DNA from: Chloroflexota bacterium
GTDB taxonomy: Bacteria; Chloroflexota; Anaerolineae; Aggregatilineales; Phototrophicaceae
Length of the DNA stretch: 64,000 nt
Direction: 5' to 3'
Assembly (NCBI GenBank): GCA_026707745.1
Contig: JAPOWG010000003.1
Span: 47,274-111,273, forward strand
Under the pieces are notes generated by a model. It did not search any database and was not told where the DNA came from. It saw nothing but the letters and a program-made list of their open reading frames with translations. Below, piece after piece: positions 34,359 to 45,934 of the stretch. Position numbers and translations under genes: made by a program. The stretch's first letter is position 1, and every line of letters starts with the position of its first letter.

Positions 34359-34637
34359 CTACGACTCCATTAGTGACGGCAGCACATACCATTCTTCTTC
34401 GCCGGGAGAATCGTATTTCATCCAATCTATATCAGGCGATGAGTGAATGTCCACCATCAGATCCAGTAAGCCGCCCCGGCTTATGCTGGCGATGTCTACT
34501 GTATTGGCGCCGTTGATATCGTCCATTTGCTTGAGCTCCGCTCGAATCCAAACGTGACGCGAGCCATCGTGGCTATACCATTTCAGTTTCACTGCGCTGG
34601 CGTATTTGAGGATATTCAGGACACCCGGATTTTCCAT
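34359..34637 (-). CDS. Hypothetical protein, about 92 residues
   Basis: A short open frame with protein-like composition (NILKYASAVKLKWYSHDG, DDINGANTVDIASISRGG, EEEWYVLPSL). The start at 34637 has AGGAG about 13 bp upstream; an in-frame ATG at 34673 is the alternative. It lies upstream of the DUF6772-like gene on the same strand and divergent from the sugar ABC operon. No family recognised. Confidence 0.5.
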   Translation of the reverse strand: MENPGVLNILKYASAVKLKWYSHDGSRHVWIRAELKQMDDINGANTVDIASISRGGLLDLMVDIHSSPDIDWMKYDSPGEEEWYVLPSLMES

Positions 34638-34784
34638 CACAGCCACCCTGCTCCTGCCTCTCGCCTCGGCCATCTTTTGACATCTCGCCCGCTACAGGCT
34701 ACACTTGCAAGGTCTAATCAACGCGGGCAGCAATTCGCCCAAGTATAACCGGCGTATGGCAAACTGCAAATTGAATTGCCGCTG

Positions 34785-34793
34785 TGGTATAAT
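34785..34793 (+). promoter_or_regulatory. Extended -10 promoter for the sugar ABC operon
   Basis: TGGTATAAT at 34785-34793 is a consensus extended -10 element about 60 bp upstream of the ATG at 34854. No good -35 box is seen at the right distance, as is common for extended -10 promoters. Confidence 0.5.
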
Positions 34794-34853
34794 CGTGCAG
34801 TAATGGCTGAAATGCCAATTGATTCGTAAATTGTATTTCGATAGGAGAATACC

Positions 34854-36236
34854 ATGAAAGTCTCACGTTTAATTGGCTTGGCAATCGCCGTAATGATGCT
34901 CTTGTCACTCGGCTTGGCGCCGACTCTCGCGCAGGATTGCGACGGCGAGGTCATCGAACTTGAGTTCATGAATTGGTGGGGCGCCGCCCGCGAAGCGCTG
35001 ATGGACACGCTGATCGGCCACTTCCAGGAGGAGAACCCCTGTATCCGCATCATCAACCAGGTGCAGCCATGGGATAACCGCGCCGAATTGCTAGCCACTG
35101 CCGCTGCCAGCAGTAACCCGCCTGGCATCATCATGTCGACCCGGCCAGAGACCTATCACTTTGCCATCAGCGGCTTGATCATCCCCATCGATCATTTCGT
35201 CGAAGCCCATGGCACGGATCTCAGCGTCTTCTATGATGGCGAGATTGGTTTGCAGTACTGGAACGGCGAACTCTACGGTTTGCCGATGCCGACTGCCGGC
35301 GGTCTGACAAGCTTGTACATATACAACAAAGACATGCTGCGCGATGCCGGCTTTGATCCGGAAGCTCCGCCGAAAACCTGGCAAGAGCTGGAGGAGATGT
35401 CCGCGGCGATTACCGTTGCCGATCCGATGGGCGTTGATGTTATGGGCACTCAAGTAATCGGCATAACGGGCGGCGATGCGGCATTTGTCTCTTGGCTGTA
35501 TACGAACAATGGCAGGTATGCCTCGGATGATGGCCGCACCTTGCTCTTCAACAGCCCGGAAGGCATAGAAACGCTTGAGTGGATGGTCAACTTCACCAAC
35601 AACATCAACGGTGGCGTGGAAAACGTGGCCGACTTCTTCCAGGATACGGCCTTCGCCCAAGGCGATCATCCTTGGTACGAGGATAAACTTGCTTTCCTGC
35701 GTATCAACACTTCCTTCTACGGCCACTACAACGTGAACGATCCCGAGGGTTATGCCGATACCAGCCATTGGGGCACGATGCTGCGGCCCTACAACGGAGA
35801 CAATCCCAACGCTACGCATGCCGGCACCACCGGATACAATTACAGCGGCGCCTGGGCTTACACGATCCCAGCCGTGCACCCGCCCGAGAAGCAAGAAGCC
35901 GCCTTCAAGTTCGCCGAGTTCATCGGTGTTCATCCCTTGGGCGGCTGCGCCTTCCTTTTCGCGCAGAGCCGGCCCTCGCCGGTGAAGGCATGCAACGAGA
36001 ATCCGGCTTACTATGAAGTCAACCCCACCTGGTCGGTGGTGCTTGAAGGCTTGGCTACCGATGTGGCCGTTTCGATCACACCGGTTCAAGGACAGCTGGC
36101 TGAGATCCTTGCCAACGCTGTTGAGGAAGCTCTGTTCGGTGTGAAGTCGCCGGCGGACGCGCTGAACGATGCCCATGAGGAGATGCAGGCGCTCTTGGAC
36201 GAGTTCTGGGCGGAGTTTGACGCCGACAATATGTAG
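34854..36236 (+). CDS. Sugar-type ABC transporter substrate-binding protein (SBP_bac_1)
   Basis: A 460-residue extracytoplasmic binding protein with signal peptide 1-26 (LAPTLAQ/DC) and no clear lipobox. ELEFMNWWG, FQEENPCIRI, GLPMPTAGGLTSLYIYNKDMLRDAGFDPE and PPKTWQELEEM are typical of the extracellular sugar-binding family. AGGAGA precedes the ATG. Two permeases follow, but the cassette has no ATPase gene, so it probably shares a common MsmX-type ATPase encoded elsewhere, as is usual for such systems. A sulfatase downstream suggests a sulfated sugar ligand (inference). Confidence 0.88.
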   Translation: MKVSRLIGLAIAVMMLLSLGLAPTLAQDCDGEVIELEFMNWWGAAREALMDTLIGHFQEENPCIRIINQVQPWDNRAELLATAAASSNPPGIIMSTRPETYHFAISGLIIPIDHFVEAHGTDLSVFYDGEIGLQYWNGELYGLPMPTAGGLTSLYIYNKDMLRDAGFDPEAPPKTWQELEEMSAAITVADPMGVDVMGTQVIGITGGDAAFVSWLYTNNGRYASDDGRTLLFNSPEGIETLEWMVNFTNNINGGVENVADFFQDTAFAQGDHPWYEDKLAFLRINTSFYGHYNVNDPEGYADTSHWGTMLRPYNGDNPNATHAGTTGYNYSGAWAYTIPAVHPPEKQEAAFKFAEFIGVHPLGGCAFLFAQSRPSPVKACNENPAYYEVNPTWSVVLEGLATDVAVSITPVQGQLAEILANAVEEALFGVKSPADALNDAHEEMQALLDEFWAEFDADNM

Positions 36237-36247
36237 GAATGCCCCCC

Positions 36248-36286
36248 AGCCAAGCCCCTCCCCCAAAATGAGGGAGGGGCTTGGCT
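36248..36286. repeat. Palindromic repeat with a perfect 15-bp stem
   Basis: AGCCAAGCCCCTCCC (36248-36262) pairs with GGGAGGGGCTTGGCT (36272-36286), loop 9 nt. It sits 11 bp after the binding-protein stop and could form a strong RNA hairpin that separates binding-protein mRNA from permease mRNA. A further imperfect hairpin (GGGTCAGCC/GGCTGAACCC) lies at about 36310-36331. Confidence 0.75.
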
Positions 36287-36361
36287 CGACACAGAACTGC
36301 GAGGGCGACGGGTCAGCCATCGGCTGAACCCTACACACTACTCTAGGTGCAGAAAATGTAG

Positions 36362-36382
36362 GGGCGACCCATTGGGTCGCCC
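36362..36382. repeat. GGGCGACCCA/TGGGTCGCCC palindrome
   Basis: A perfect 10-bp stem with a single-base centre, preceded by GTAGG. The same layout, with GGGCGAGCC/GGCTCGCCC, occurs at 56292-56311. It ends 24 bp before the permease ATG. Confidence 0.75.
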
Positions 36383-36406
36383 GCCCGGCAACAGCTGAGG
36401 CACTAA

Positions 36407-37381
36407 ATGGCGCAAGCGTCTCTCAAAGCAAAGCATGATCAAACGGATATCACCTGGAAGACACGTTTTCAGGAGTGGTGGTTCCGCAACCGCGCGCTGA
36501 TCGGCTTCGCTTTTATCTTGCCCTGGTTCGCCGGCTTCATCATCTTCGACGCGGCGCCCTTCATCTACAATCTCTACCTGAGCTTCACCGACTATCAGAT
36601 CGGAACGGTCGGCACGCCGCCCTGGATCGGTCTGGAAAACTACACCAAAATCTTCACTGCGGACAAGTTATTCAGTAAGAGCATGTACAACACGGTGTAT
36701 TACCTGGGCTTCAGCGTACCCTTGCGCTTGATTTTTGCCTTCCTGGTCGCGCTGATACTGAATCTGCGAGTGCGTGGCATGGAGCTTTACCGGACGCTGT
36801 TCTACGTGCCGTCGGTGGTGCCGCTGGTGGCGGCGACCGTGATATTCGCCGGTTTCCTCAACACGCGCTATGGTTTTCTCAATCAGTTCCTCGTCTTGAT
36901 TGGCGCAATGCCGGTGCGCTGGCTGTCTTCGCCGGATGCGATAAAGCCGTCGCTGATCTTGCTCAGCCTTTGGGGATTCGGCGGTCAGATGATCATTTTC
37001 CTCGCCGGCTTGCAGAGCATCCCGGAGGATCTGTATGAGGCGGCGGCGATTGACGGCGGTACCGGCTGGCATCGCCTCGTCTATATCACCGTGCCGCTGA
37101 TGACGCCGACGATATTTTTCAATCTGCTGCTGGGTCTTATCGGCGGCTTCCAGGTCTTTGAACAAGTCTTCATTCTCATCGGCACCAATGGAGGACCCTT
37201 GCAAGCTGGACTTGTCTACATGCTACATGTCTACAACAAGGCCTTTCGAGATTTCGAGTTTGGCTATTCGGCTGCGCTATCGGTGATTCTCTTCCTCATC
37301 ATCTTTGTGTTGACGCTCATGGTTGTCTACACCTCGAATCGCTGGGTGTTCTACGGGGATGCGCAAGACGATGAAATCTAG
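36407..37381 (+). CDS. Sugar ABC transporter permease, MalF/UgpA type
   Basis: A 324-residue inner-membrane permease. After a cytoplasmic tail of about 35 residues the first helix is IGFAFILPWFAGFIIF. The EAA coupling loop is YEAAAIDGGTGWHRLVYITVPLMTP. It forms the channel with the next gene, 9 bp downstream. The start at 36407 has only a weak ribosome site, in line with a position just after a repeat. Confidence 0.9.
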   Translation: MAQASLKAKHDQTDITWKTRFQEWWFRNRALIGFAFILPWFAGFIIFDAAPFIYNLYLSFTDYQIGTVGTPPWIGLENYTKIFTADKLFSKSMYNTVYYLGFSVPLRLIFAFLVALILNLRVRGMELYRTLFYVPSVVPLVAATVIFAGFLNTRYGFLNQFLVLIGAMPVRWLSSPDAIKPSLILLSLWGFGGQMIIFLAGLQSIPEDLYEAAAIDGGTGWHRLVYITVPLMTPTIFFNLLLGLIGGFQVFEQVFILIGTNGGPLQAGLVYMLHVYNKAFRDFEFGYSAALSVILFLIIFVLTLMVVYTSNRWVFYGDAQDDEI

Positions 37382-37390
37382 GATGCGGAC

Positions 37391-38245
37391 ATGATTGAAG
37401 ATCCCAGAGTCAAAATGTTTCGCTACATCATCATTTATACGGTCTTGACCGTGGGCGCGATTGTGATGATGGTGCCGCTGCTCTGGACGGTCTCGACCTC
37501 GTTGAAAACTCGCGACAAGATTACCATACGGCGGCTCGAGCTGATTCCCGATCCGGTCGCCTGGGAAAATTATCCTTACCTCTTTGAGGCGCGCCCGATC
37601 CTCCAGTATACGCGCAATACGATGATCATCGTGGTGGCATCGCTGTTTGGCGCCTGGGTGCCCTGCACGCTGGCCGGTTACGCCTTCGCTCGCATACCCT
37701 TCCCCGGGCGGAATATTTTCTTTGGCATTTTACTGGCGACGATGATGCTGCCCTATGTGGTGCGATTAATCCCCTTATTCCTGTTTTTCGATGAGATCGG
37801 CTGGACGCGCACCTTCGGTCCGCTGATCTTGCCACGCGTCCTCGGTCACAACGCCTTCTATATCTTTTTGTATCGGCAGTTTTTCCGTGGCATACCGGAA
37901 GACATTTACGACTCGGCCCGCATTGACGGCTGTTCCGAATTCGGTGTATGGTGGCGGATTTTCATGCCCATGTCGCGTCCGGTGCTGGCGGCGGTTTCGA
38001 TATTCGCCTTTTCCTTCGCCTGGAACGACTTCCTCAATCCGCTGATTTACCTGGGTTCGAATAAGGAACTCTGGACCTTGGCGCTGGGCTTGAACGCCTT
38101 GCAGGGTTTCGAAGGCGAGGACAACAGCCTAAACTTGATTATGGTCTTCTCGATGCTGATGATCATTCCGATGCTGATCGTCTTCTACTTCGGGCAGAAG
38201 CACCTGATCAGTGGCGTGACCGCGCAGGGCAGCCTCAAGGGATAA
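37391..38245 (+). CDS. Sugar ABC transporter permease, MalG/UgpE type
   Basis: A 284-residue inner-membrane permease, partner of the preceding MalF-type protein. PLLWTVSTSLKT after the first helix and the EAA loop YDSARIDGCSEFGVWWRIFMPMSRP are characteristic. The C-terminus ends GVTAQGSLKG, typical of MalG proteins. The sulfatase gene begins 5 bp later. Confidence 0.9.
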   Translation: MIEDPRVKMFRYIIIYTVLTVGAIVMMVPLLWTVSTSLKTRDKITIRRLELIPDPVAWENYPYLFEARPILQYTRNTMIIVVASLFGAWVPCTLAGYAFARIPFPGRNIFFGILLATMMLPYVVRLIPLFLFFDEIGWTRTFGPLILPRVLGHNAFYIFLYRQFFRGIPEDIYDSARIDGCSEFGVWWRIFMPMSRPVLAAVSIFAFSFAWNDFLNPLIYLGSNKELWTLALGLNALQGFEGEDNSLNLIMVFSMLMIIPMLIVFYFGQKHLISGVTAQGSLKG

Positions 38246-38250
38246 AGCCC

Positions 38251-39693
38251 TTGGATCCCTCAGCCAGCGAAAAACCCAACATCCTTTATATCGTCCTGGA
38301 TCAATGGCGCGGCGATTGCCTCGGCATCGCCGACAGTCCCCACCCGGTGATGACGCCGCATTTCGATCAACTTGCTTATGAGGGCGTCTGGTACAGTCGC
38401 GCTTATGCCGATTGCCCGGTTTGCATGCCGCAGCGCGCCACTATGCTCACCGGCTTTACCGGCAGCCAGCATGGCATGCCCTATAATTTCATGCGGGGCC
38501 CGAGAACGCCAATCGCGCCAGAGCACAGCTTGCCCGGGCGTTTGACGCGGGAAGCGGGCTATCAGACCAAGGCCATTGGCAAGATGCACTTCTATCCGGA
38601 ACGGGCGCGCTTCGGATTTGAAGATATCAGCTTGCATCCCAATGACTATGTCAACTTTTTGGAAGATCAAGGCTGGGGTGGGTTCTATCGCGGGCATGGC
38701 TTGGGCGGGAACGAGGTCTATCCGGCGGTGAGCGCCGTGCCGGAGCATCTGACGCACAGCCATTGGATTGTCGACGAAGGCATCAAGTTTCTTTCGCGCC
38801 GCGATCCCGATTGTCCCTTCTTCATGTGGATGGTCTTCGAAGCCCCACATAGCCCCTTCGATCCCCCAGAGCCATTCGATCGTTTCTATGACGATTTCGA
38901 GGTGCCGGAGCCGGTCATCGGCGACTGGGTGGAAAGCGCGGATGAGCCGCCTTCCTTGACCCGTCAACGGATCATGAGCAAAGCCGACCGCATTCCTCCG
39001 CCGGTGATGATGCGACTGCGCCGTCACTATTATGCGCAAATCACGCACATCGATTATCAATTGGGACGCTTGCTTGGCGAGCTAAAGCGCAAGGGTTTGT
39101 ACGAGAATACCGTGATTGTCCTCACATCTGACCATGGCGAGCATCTGGGCGATCATCGATTATTCGCCAAGAACAGCTTCCTGGAGTCTTCCGCATGTGT
39201 GCCTATCATCATGCGCTTGCCCAGAAGTCACGGGATCGTCAACAGACGCTCCCAAGAACCTGTGTTGACCGCGGACATCGTACCCACATTGCTGGAGTTC
39301 GCCGGTTTGACGCCGGCGCGCGAGATGGACGGCGTCTCTTTGTTGGCGCAGCCGGCTGATCGTGTGATATTTGGCGAGACGAGCGACGCCGTCTTCGCAA
39401 CGGACGGGGCTTTCAAATATGTTCATTATTTTGAAGGCGGAACCAAGCACTTGTTCCACATTGAAGCCGATCCCGGCGACTCTCGCAATCTGGCGGGGAA
39501 TGCGGCATACGCCCTCCGTCAAGAGGGCTTGAAGTCGCGATTGATAGCCTATCTTCAACGCAACCGGCGACCCGGTATTGTGGATGGCGCATTGCGCATT
39601 GAAGACACTGAATTAGACATTGACGCTTTGCGCGCGGCGAATACCGCCGCCTGGCGCGGTCCATTGCGCTATGGGGACGGCTACGAATCCTGA
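38251..39693 (+). CDS. Sulfatase with CMPQR maturation motif
   Basis: A 480-residue sulfatase-fold hydrolase. It starts at TTG 38251; the N-terminus NILYIVLDQWRGD follows directly and no ATG lies in a better place. The formylglycine motif is C58-M-P-Q-R, so cysteine, proline and arginine are kept but the usual serine is glutamine. The metal site LTSDHGEHLGDH is intact. There is no signal peptide. It is the fourth gene of the sugar ABC operon, so desulfation after uptake is likely. It overlaps the convergent VOC gene by 13 bp. Confidence 0.88.
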   Translation: MDPSASEKPNILYIVLDQWRGDCLGIADSPHPVMTPHFDQLAYEGVWYSRAYADCPVCMPQRATMLTGFTGSQHGMPYNFMRGPRTPIAPEHSLPGRLTREAGYQTKAIGKMHFYPERARFGFEDISLHPNDYVNFLEDQGWGGFYRGHGLGGNEVYPAVSAVPEHLTHSHWIVDEGIKFLSRRDPDCPFFMWMVFEAPHSPFDPPEPFDRFYDDFEVPEPVIGDWVESADEPPSLTRQRIMSKADRIPPPVMMRLRRHYYAQITHIDYQLGRLLGELKRKGLYENTVIVLTSDHGEHLGDHRLFAKNSFLESSACVPIIMRLPRSHGIVNRRSQEPVLTADIVPTLLEFAGLTPAREMDGVSLLAQPADRVIFGETSDAVFATDGAFKYVHYFEGGTKHLFHIEADPGDSRNLAGNAAYALRQEGLKSRLIAYLQRNRRPGIVDGALRIEDTELDIDALRAANTAAWRGPLRYGDGYES

Positions 39694-40070
39694 TAACCGA
39701 GATAATCGCCGACGATTGTCGTGAACTCGATGATATTGCCATTGGGGTCGCGACAGAAAAACCGTGGCCGCCCCGGGATGGGTTCCTCATCCCAAGGTGT
39801 ATAGCCCGCATCCCTCAGCTTCCGGCGCATGGCCTCGAGGTCTTCCACGACCAGACAAAAATGCCTTATCGACGTGTCGCCTATCGGCTCCTCTTCAAAG
39901 ATGTGCAGTTCGGCACTCTCGTTGAGCTTAAACCAGATCACATCCACGGTCGTGATTGTGGTCGGCGCGGGAATCTCTTCCAGTCCCAGCAACGCGCCAT
40001 AAAAGCCCCGGGTTCGCTCGACGCTGCCCGGCGGGCGCGGGACGCTGACATGTTGCAAGCGATATGTCAT
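39681..40070 (-). CDS. VOC superfamily (glyoxalase/bleomycin-resistance fold) protein
   Basis: A 129-residue single-domain protein with the two beta-alpha-beta-beta-beta units of the VOC fold. Candidate metal ligands are H7 (LQHVSV), the histidine of ELHIFEEE, H in IRHFCLVVED and the glutamate of NIIEFTT. Family members are glyoxalases, epimerases, dioxygenases or resistance proteins. Convergent with the sulfatase; the substrate cannot be deduced. Confidence 0.85.
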   Translation of the reverse strand: MTYRLQHVSVPRPPGSVERTRGFYGALLGLEEIPAPTTITTVDVIWFKLNESAELHIFEEEPIGDTSIRHFCLVVEDLEAMRRKLRDAGYTPWDEEPIPGRPRFFCRDPNGNIIEFTTIVGDYLGYQDS

Positions 40071-40294
40071 GCTTTGATTCTCTTCTACTTCATAGCGGCA
40101 TGTTAATGCCTTACGCGGTTTTTTTCAATCAATGACACGGTGACACTAGGGTCTCATTCGTAAGCATTAGTTAACTCGGCGCGGATAGGAATTATGTTAA
40201 TACGCTTGCTTTTCGACGGTATGCATTTATGTTTCTGCCGATCCATTGGACGCCCGCAACCATAAACTGGGGCTCCAGGACTGTCGCCACCGAC

Positions 40295-40323
40295 TTGACA
40301 ATCGCATCGCAGTTCGCTACACT
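40295..40323 (+). promoter_or_regulatory. Near-consensus promoter for the E2/E1 operon
   Basis: TTGACA (40295-40300), 17-bp spacer, TACACT (40318-40323). Transcription would begin near 40330, about 48 bp before the E2 start codon. Confidence 0.7.
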
Positions 40324-40341
40324 CTGTGTAATTGAACTGAA

Positions 40342-40359
40342 ACTGTGCAATTGCACAGT
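40342..40359. promoter_or_regulatory. Perfect 18-bp palindrome, probable operator
   Basis: ACTGTGCAA followed directly by TTGCACAGT. It lies just downstream of the predicted transcription start, the usual place for a repressor site. The SorC-type regulator encoded two genes downstream is the obvious candidate to bind it (inference). Confidence 0.65.
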
Positions 40360-40377
40360 AGCGCTCAAGAGGTGTGC

Positions 40378-41661
40378 ATGCCGCAAGCCATTGTTATGCC
40401 CAAACTGGGGAACACGGTCGAAAGCGCGATCATTTTGACTTGGCATGTCGGCGTCGGCGATCCTGTTGAGACGGGCGAAACGCTTTGCGAAATAGAGACC
40501 GATAAAGCGACGGTCGAAGTCGAAAGCAGCGCTTCCGGCATATTGCTAGCGCGTTTTTTCGAAGCGGGTGATGAAGTGCCGGTTATGCAGAACATTGCCA
40601 TCGTCGGTCGAGAGGGCGAGTCATTCGATCTTCTTTCTCCGGTCTCCGCCGCCCCGGCAGAACATGTCACGCCGGGCGAATCTTATGACCACAGCGACGG
40701 AAAGCCGGACGAGGAGGTCTTCATCTCGCCTCGCGCGCGGAATCTGGCGGCGCGCAAGGGTATCGACTACAACGAAATCGAGGGCACGGGTCCCGACGGC
40801 CGTATAATCGAGCGAGATATCCGGGCATTGATTGACCAAGGGGTGAAAATGTCGCCGGTGGCAAAGGCGATGCTCGAAAGCGGCGAGTACCAGATCGCGG
40901 ATGAACGGGCTGTCGACAAGCGAATCACCAAGTCCGATCTGACGCCATCTTCGCCCGCCGCTTCGCCCGAGTTGAAGGCGATCCCTCTGACGGGCGTCCG
41001 CAGAACCATCGCAAAGCGGATGCTTGAATCGCTGCAGACAACCGCCCAGCTGACACTCAATGCATCGGCCGACGCCACCTCCTTGCAGGACTTCCGCGCT
41101 CGGCTCAAGTCCAGCGATGATGCTCTGGGCTTGCGCGGCGTGACAATCAACGATTTGCTGCTTTTCGCCGTCGCCCGGACCTTGCCGGCTTTTCCGGAAC
41201 TGAACGCGCTCTATGTGAACGACAGGATCTTGAAACACTCGCGCGTTCACCTCGGCCTGGCGGTAGATACGCCACGCGGACTATTGGTTCCGGTGATTCG
41301 GGGGGCCGATGCGCTTAGCCTGCGGGCGCTATCTTACGAGGCAAAGCGACTGGCCGATGCCTGTAGAAGCGGGGATATTATGCCCGATGAATTGGCTGGC
41401 GGCAGCTTCACCGTGACCAACCTGGGAGGCTTGGGCATCGAAAGTTTCACGCCCATCCTTAATCCGCCGCAGGTCGGTATTCTCGGCATCGGCAGCATCA
41501 ACCTCAAGCCAGTGGAGCGCGACGGCGCGGTCGCGCATGTAGCGCATATCGGCTTGTCTCTCACTGTCAACCATCAAGTTGTCGACGGCGCGCCAGCCGC
41601 CCGGTTCCTCGCGCAATTATGCAAGAACATTGCTAGTATCGACTTGCTGCTCGCCCTATAG
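40378..41661 (+). CDS. Dihydrolipoamide acyltransferase (E2) of a 2-oxo acid or acetoin dehydrogenase complex
   Basis: A 427-residue E2. Residues 1-75 are a lipoyl domain with the modified lysine in [12 protein letters not shown] flexible linker leads to a peripheral subunit-binding domain ([27 protein letters not shown]) at about residues 118-153, and then the catalytic domain with the HxxxD motif ([10 protein letters not shown]) near the C-terminus. AGAGGTG precedes the ATG. It transfers the acyl group from the E1 encoded next to CoA. No E3 gene is present in the window, so E3 must come from elsewhere. Confidence 0.9.
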   Translation: MPQAIVMPKLGNTVESAIILTWHVGVGDPVETGETLCEIETDKATVEVESSASGILLARFFEAGDEVPVMQNIAIVGREGESFDLLSPVSAAPAEHVTPGESYDHSDGKPDEEVFISPRARNLAARKGIDYNEIEGTGPDGRIIERDIRALIDQGVKMSPVAKAMLESGEYQIADERAVDKRITKSDLTPSSPAASPELKAIPLTGVRRTIAKRMLESLQTTAQLTLNASADATSLQDFRARLKSSDDALGLRGVTINDLLLFAVARTLPAFPELNALYVNDRILKHSRVHLGLAVDTPRGLLVPVIRGADALSLRALSYEAKRLADACRSGDIMPDELAGGSFTVTNLGGLGIESFTPILNPPQVGILGIGSINLKPVERDGAVAHVAHIGLSLTVNHQVVDGAPAARFLAQLCKNIASIDLLLAL

Positions 41662-41675
41662 GCCTGGAGTCCACA

Positions 41676-44138
<2,463 letters not shown>

Positions 44139-44143
44139 CCGTG

Positions 44144-45118
44144 ATGGATTCGCTACACCATGAATTGCTGGCGAAGGTCGCGTCGATGTATTACCAGCAA
44201 GAGATGACGCAGAACGACATCGCCGCGGCGCTCGACTTGTCACGCGTCAAAATATACCGCTTGCTCAAGGAAGCGCGGGAAAGGCAGATCGTGCGGGTAC
44301 TGATCGACTGGCCCATCAAGCGCGCGGGCGATCTGGAAGCGCAACTCGTCGCCGGCTTCGGCCTGGACCGGGCTCTGGTGCTGCAAACGGGCGCGACCGA
44401 TGCCGCGCTCCTGCTTCGGCAGATCGCGCAACTTGCCGCACGCTACCTGGAAGAGGTACTGGCAGATCAGTCCACAATGTCGATCTGCTTCGGCAGCACC
44501 ACCTACGAAGTCATCAACGCCATCCGCATTGATTTTCAAGCGAGCGTCAAAGTGATGCAAGCCACCGGCAGTTTGTCGCAGGCGCTCAAAGAATATGATA
44601 GCTCCGCCTTGACGCGTCAACTGGCGCAGAAACTGGGTGGCGAAGCGCTCTATCTGTCTTCGCCGCTGCTGGCGGACAATGCCGAAGCCGCGGCGATGAT
44701 CCGCGAGCAAGCCGTGGTAGGACAGACACTTGAGCAAGTGCGCCGCGCCGATATCGCCTTGGTTGGCATCGGCGACCTTGATCCCAGCACGTCCGGGTTC
44801 GTAAAGGCCGGTGTGGCGGATGCCGAGCAATTGCGAGCATACCATCAAAACGGCGCCATCGGGGACATGGCCTGGCAGATCTTCAACAGCGCTGGCCGCC
44901 TGTACCCCTGCGAATTGAATCGGCGTATTATCGGCGTTACGCTGGATGAACTGCGTGCCGTGCCAGAAACGATCGCTGTCGCCGTCGGTGTCAATAAAGC
45001 GGCGGCCATTCATGGCGCTCTGAACTCAGGCGCCATCAACGTGCTTTGTACGGATGAGGATGCCGCCGCCGCGGTCATTGATTTGCGCGAAAGAAGCGAG
45101 AAAGGGATCACATGGTGA
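44144..45118 (+). CDS. SorC/DeoR-type sugar-binding transcriptional regulator
   Basis: A 324-residue regulator. Residues 10-45 form a helix-turn-helix (YYQQEMTQNDIAAALDLSRVKIYRLLKEAR). The rest is the SorC effector domain, with CFGSTTYEVINAI, GEALYLSSPLLAD, DIALVGIGDL and the C-terminal TIAVAVGVNKAAAIHGAL phosphosugar-binding loop. GTG at 44141 is an alternative start. Such proteins repress or activate sugar operons in response to phosphorylated sugars. Its place inside the operon and the palindrome at 40342 suggest autoregulation. The stop overlaps the next start. Confidence 0.9.
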   Translation: MDSLHHELLAKVASMYYQQEMTQNDIAAALDLSRVKIYRLLKEARERQIVRVLIDWPIKRAGDLEAQLVAGFGLDRALVLQTGATDAALLLRQIAQLAARYLEEVLADQSTMSICFGSTTYEVINAIRIDFQASVKVMQATGSLSQALKEYDSSALTRQLAQKLGGEALYLSSPLLADNAEAAAMIREQAVVGQTLEQVRRADIALVGIGDLDPSTSGFVKAGVADAEQLRAYHQNGAIGDMAWQIFNSAGRLYPCELNRRIIGVTLDELRAVPETIAVAVGVNKAAAIHGALNSGAINVLCTDEDAAAAVIDLRERSEKGITW

Positions 45119-45900
45119 TAGGAAACGTGACCCAGCAATGCAAGATCGCCGCCGGGCTGTTTTGGGCGGACTACGCCGTGCTGGGCGCGCAAGTGGCTGA
45201 ACTGGAAGCGGCCGGCGTCGACTGGCTGCATATTGAAGTGCGCGATGGCAAGTATATGGATTTCGCCATGCCCCGCGGTGGATACGACATCATCGAAGCG
45301 ACCTGCAAGAGTACGTCGCTGGAGGTCGAAGCGCAGTTGCAAATGCTGCGACCGAATTTCAGCGTTTTTGATCAACTGGCCGACCTTGGCGTGAGCTTGA
45401 TAAGCTTGCCCCTGGAAACGACAGACGAGATGATCTTCCAGAACATTACCTATATCAAAGAAAAACTGGGACTCAAGGTCGGTGTTTGGGCCTGGCAGGG
45501 TGTGCCCGCCTACGCTTTCGAACAGTTCATCCATCCCTATGTCGACATCATCGAATACGAGAGTCGCGCGCCATTTTGGAAAAAGACCGCCGGCGACAAA
45601 AGCCCGCATACCATTGATCCAATCGTGATCGATACCTTAGCCAAACTTCATCGCATGATCGCGGATGGGGGCATGGAAGACCGTATCGAACTTATGGAAG
45701 ACGGCGGACTCAACGCGGGCAACGTGGCTCAATTCATCGAGGTCGGCATGACCGTTGGCGAATTTTCGTCGCCCCTGCTGAAGGGTCCCGAAGGCAAATT
45801 GCAGCCAGGCGCGGGGCAGATCAGCGCCGCTGTGGAAAAGCTGCGTGCCGTTATGCGCGAGGCTAGTGATCTGTATCGGGACGAACGGGGACTAAAATGA
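45112..45900 (+). CDS. Ribulose-phosphate 3-epimerase family protein (divergent)
   Basis: A 262-residue TIM-barrel protein. The start at 45112 overlaps the regulator. LHIEVRDGKYMDFAMPRGG stands where true epimerases have HxDxMDGxFVPN, so the first metal aspartate is glutamate and the loop is changed. The second half has ELMEDGGLNAGNVAQFIEVG, the usual phosphate-binding region. A role as epimerase of another pentose or hexose phosphate, or as an aldolase, fits the sugar operon better than housekeeping Rpe. Moderate certainty for the family, low for the reaction. Confidence 0.75.
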   Translation: MVIGNVTQQCKIAAGLFWADYAVLGAQVAELEAAGVDWLHIEVRDGKYMDFAMPRGGYDIIEATCKSTSLEVEAQLQMLRPNFSVFDQLADLGVSLISLPLETTDEMIFQNITYIKEKLGLKVGVWAWQGVPAYAFEQFIHPYVDIIEYESRAPFWKKTAGDKSPHTIDPIVIDTLAKLHRMIADGGMEDRIELMEDGGLNAGNVAQFIEVGMTVGEFSSPLLKGPEGKLQPGAGQISAAVEKLRAVMREASDLYRDERGLK

Positions 45901-45934
45901 TTCTCCGGTCTCATATCTCGCATTCGAATCTATT

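Larger units (their letters stand above)
40071..40377. other. Intergenic region of 307 bp, mostly regulatory
   Basis: No gene is supported. The right third holds the promoter and palindrome described separately. The left part is divergent control DNA for the VOC gene and is A+T-richer than the flanking genes. Confidence 0.6.

Noticed and set aside
36248..36286. Rho-independent terminator after the sugar-binding protein gene
   Set aside because: The stem is strong but no T-run follows; it is better described as a palindromic repeat or mRNA-stabilising hairpin within the operon.
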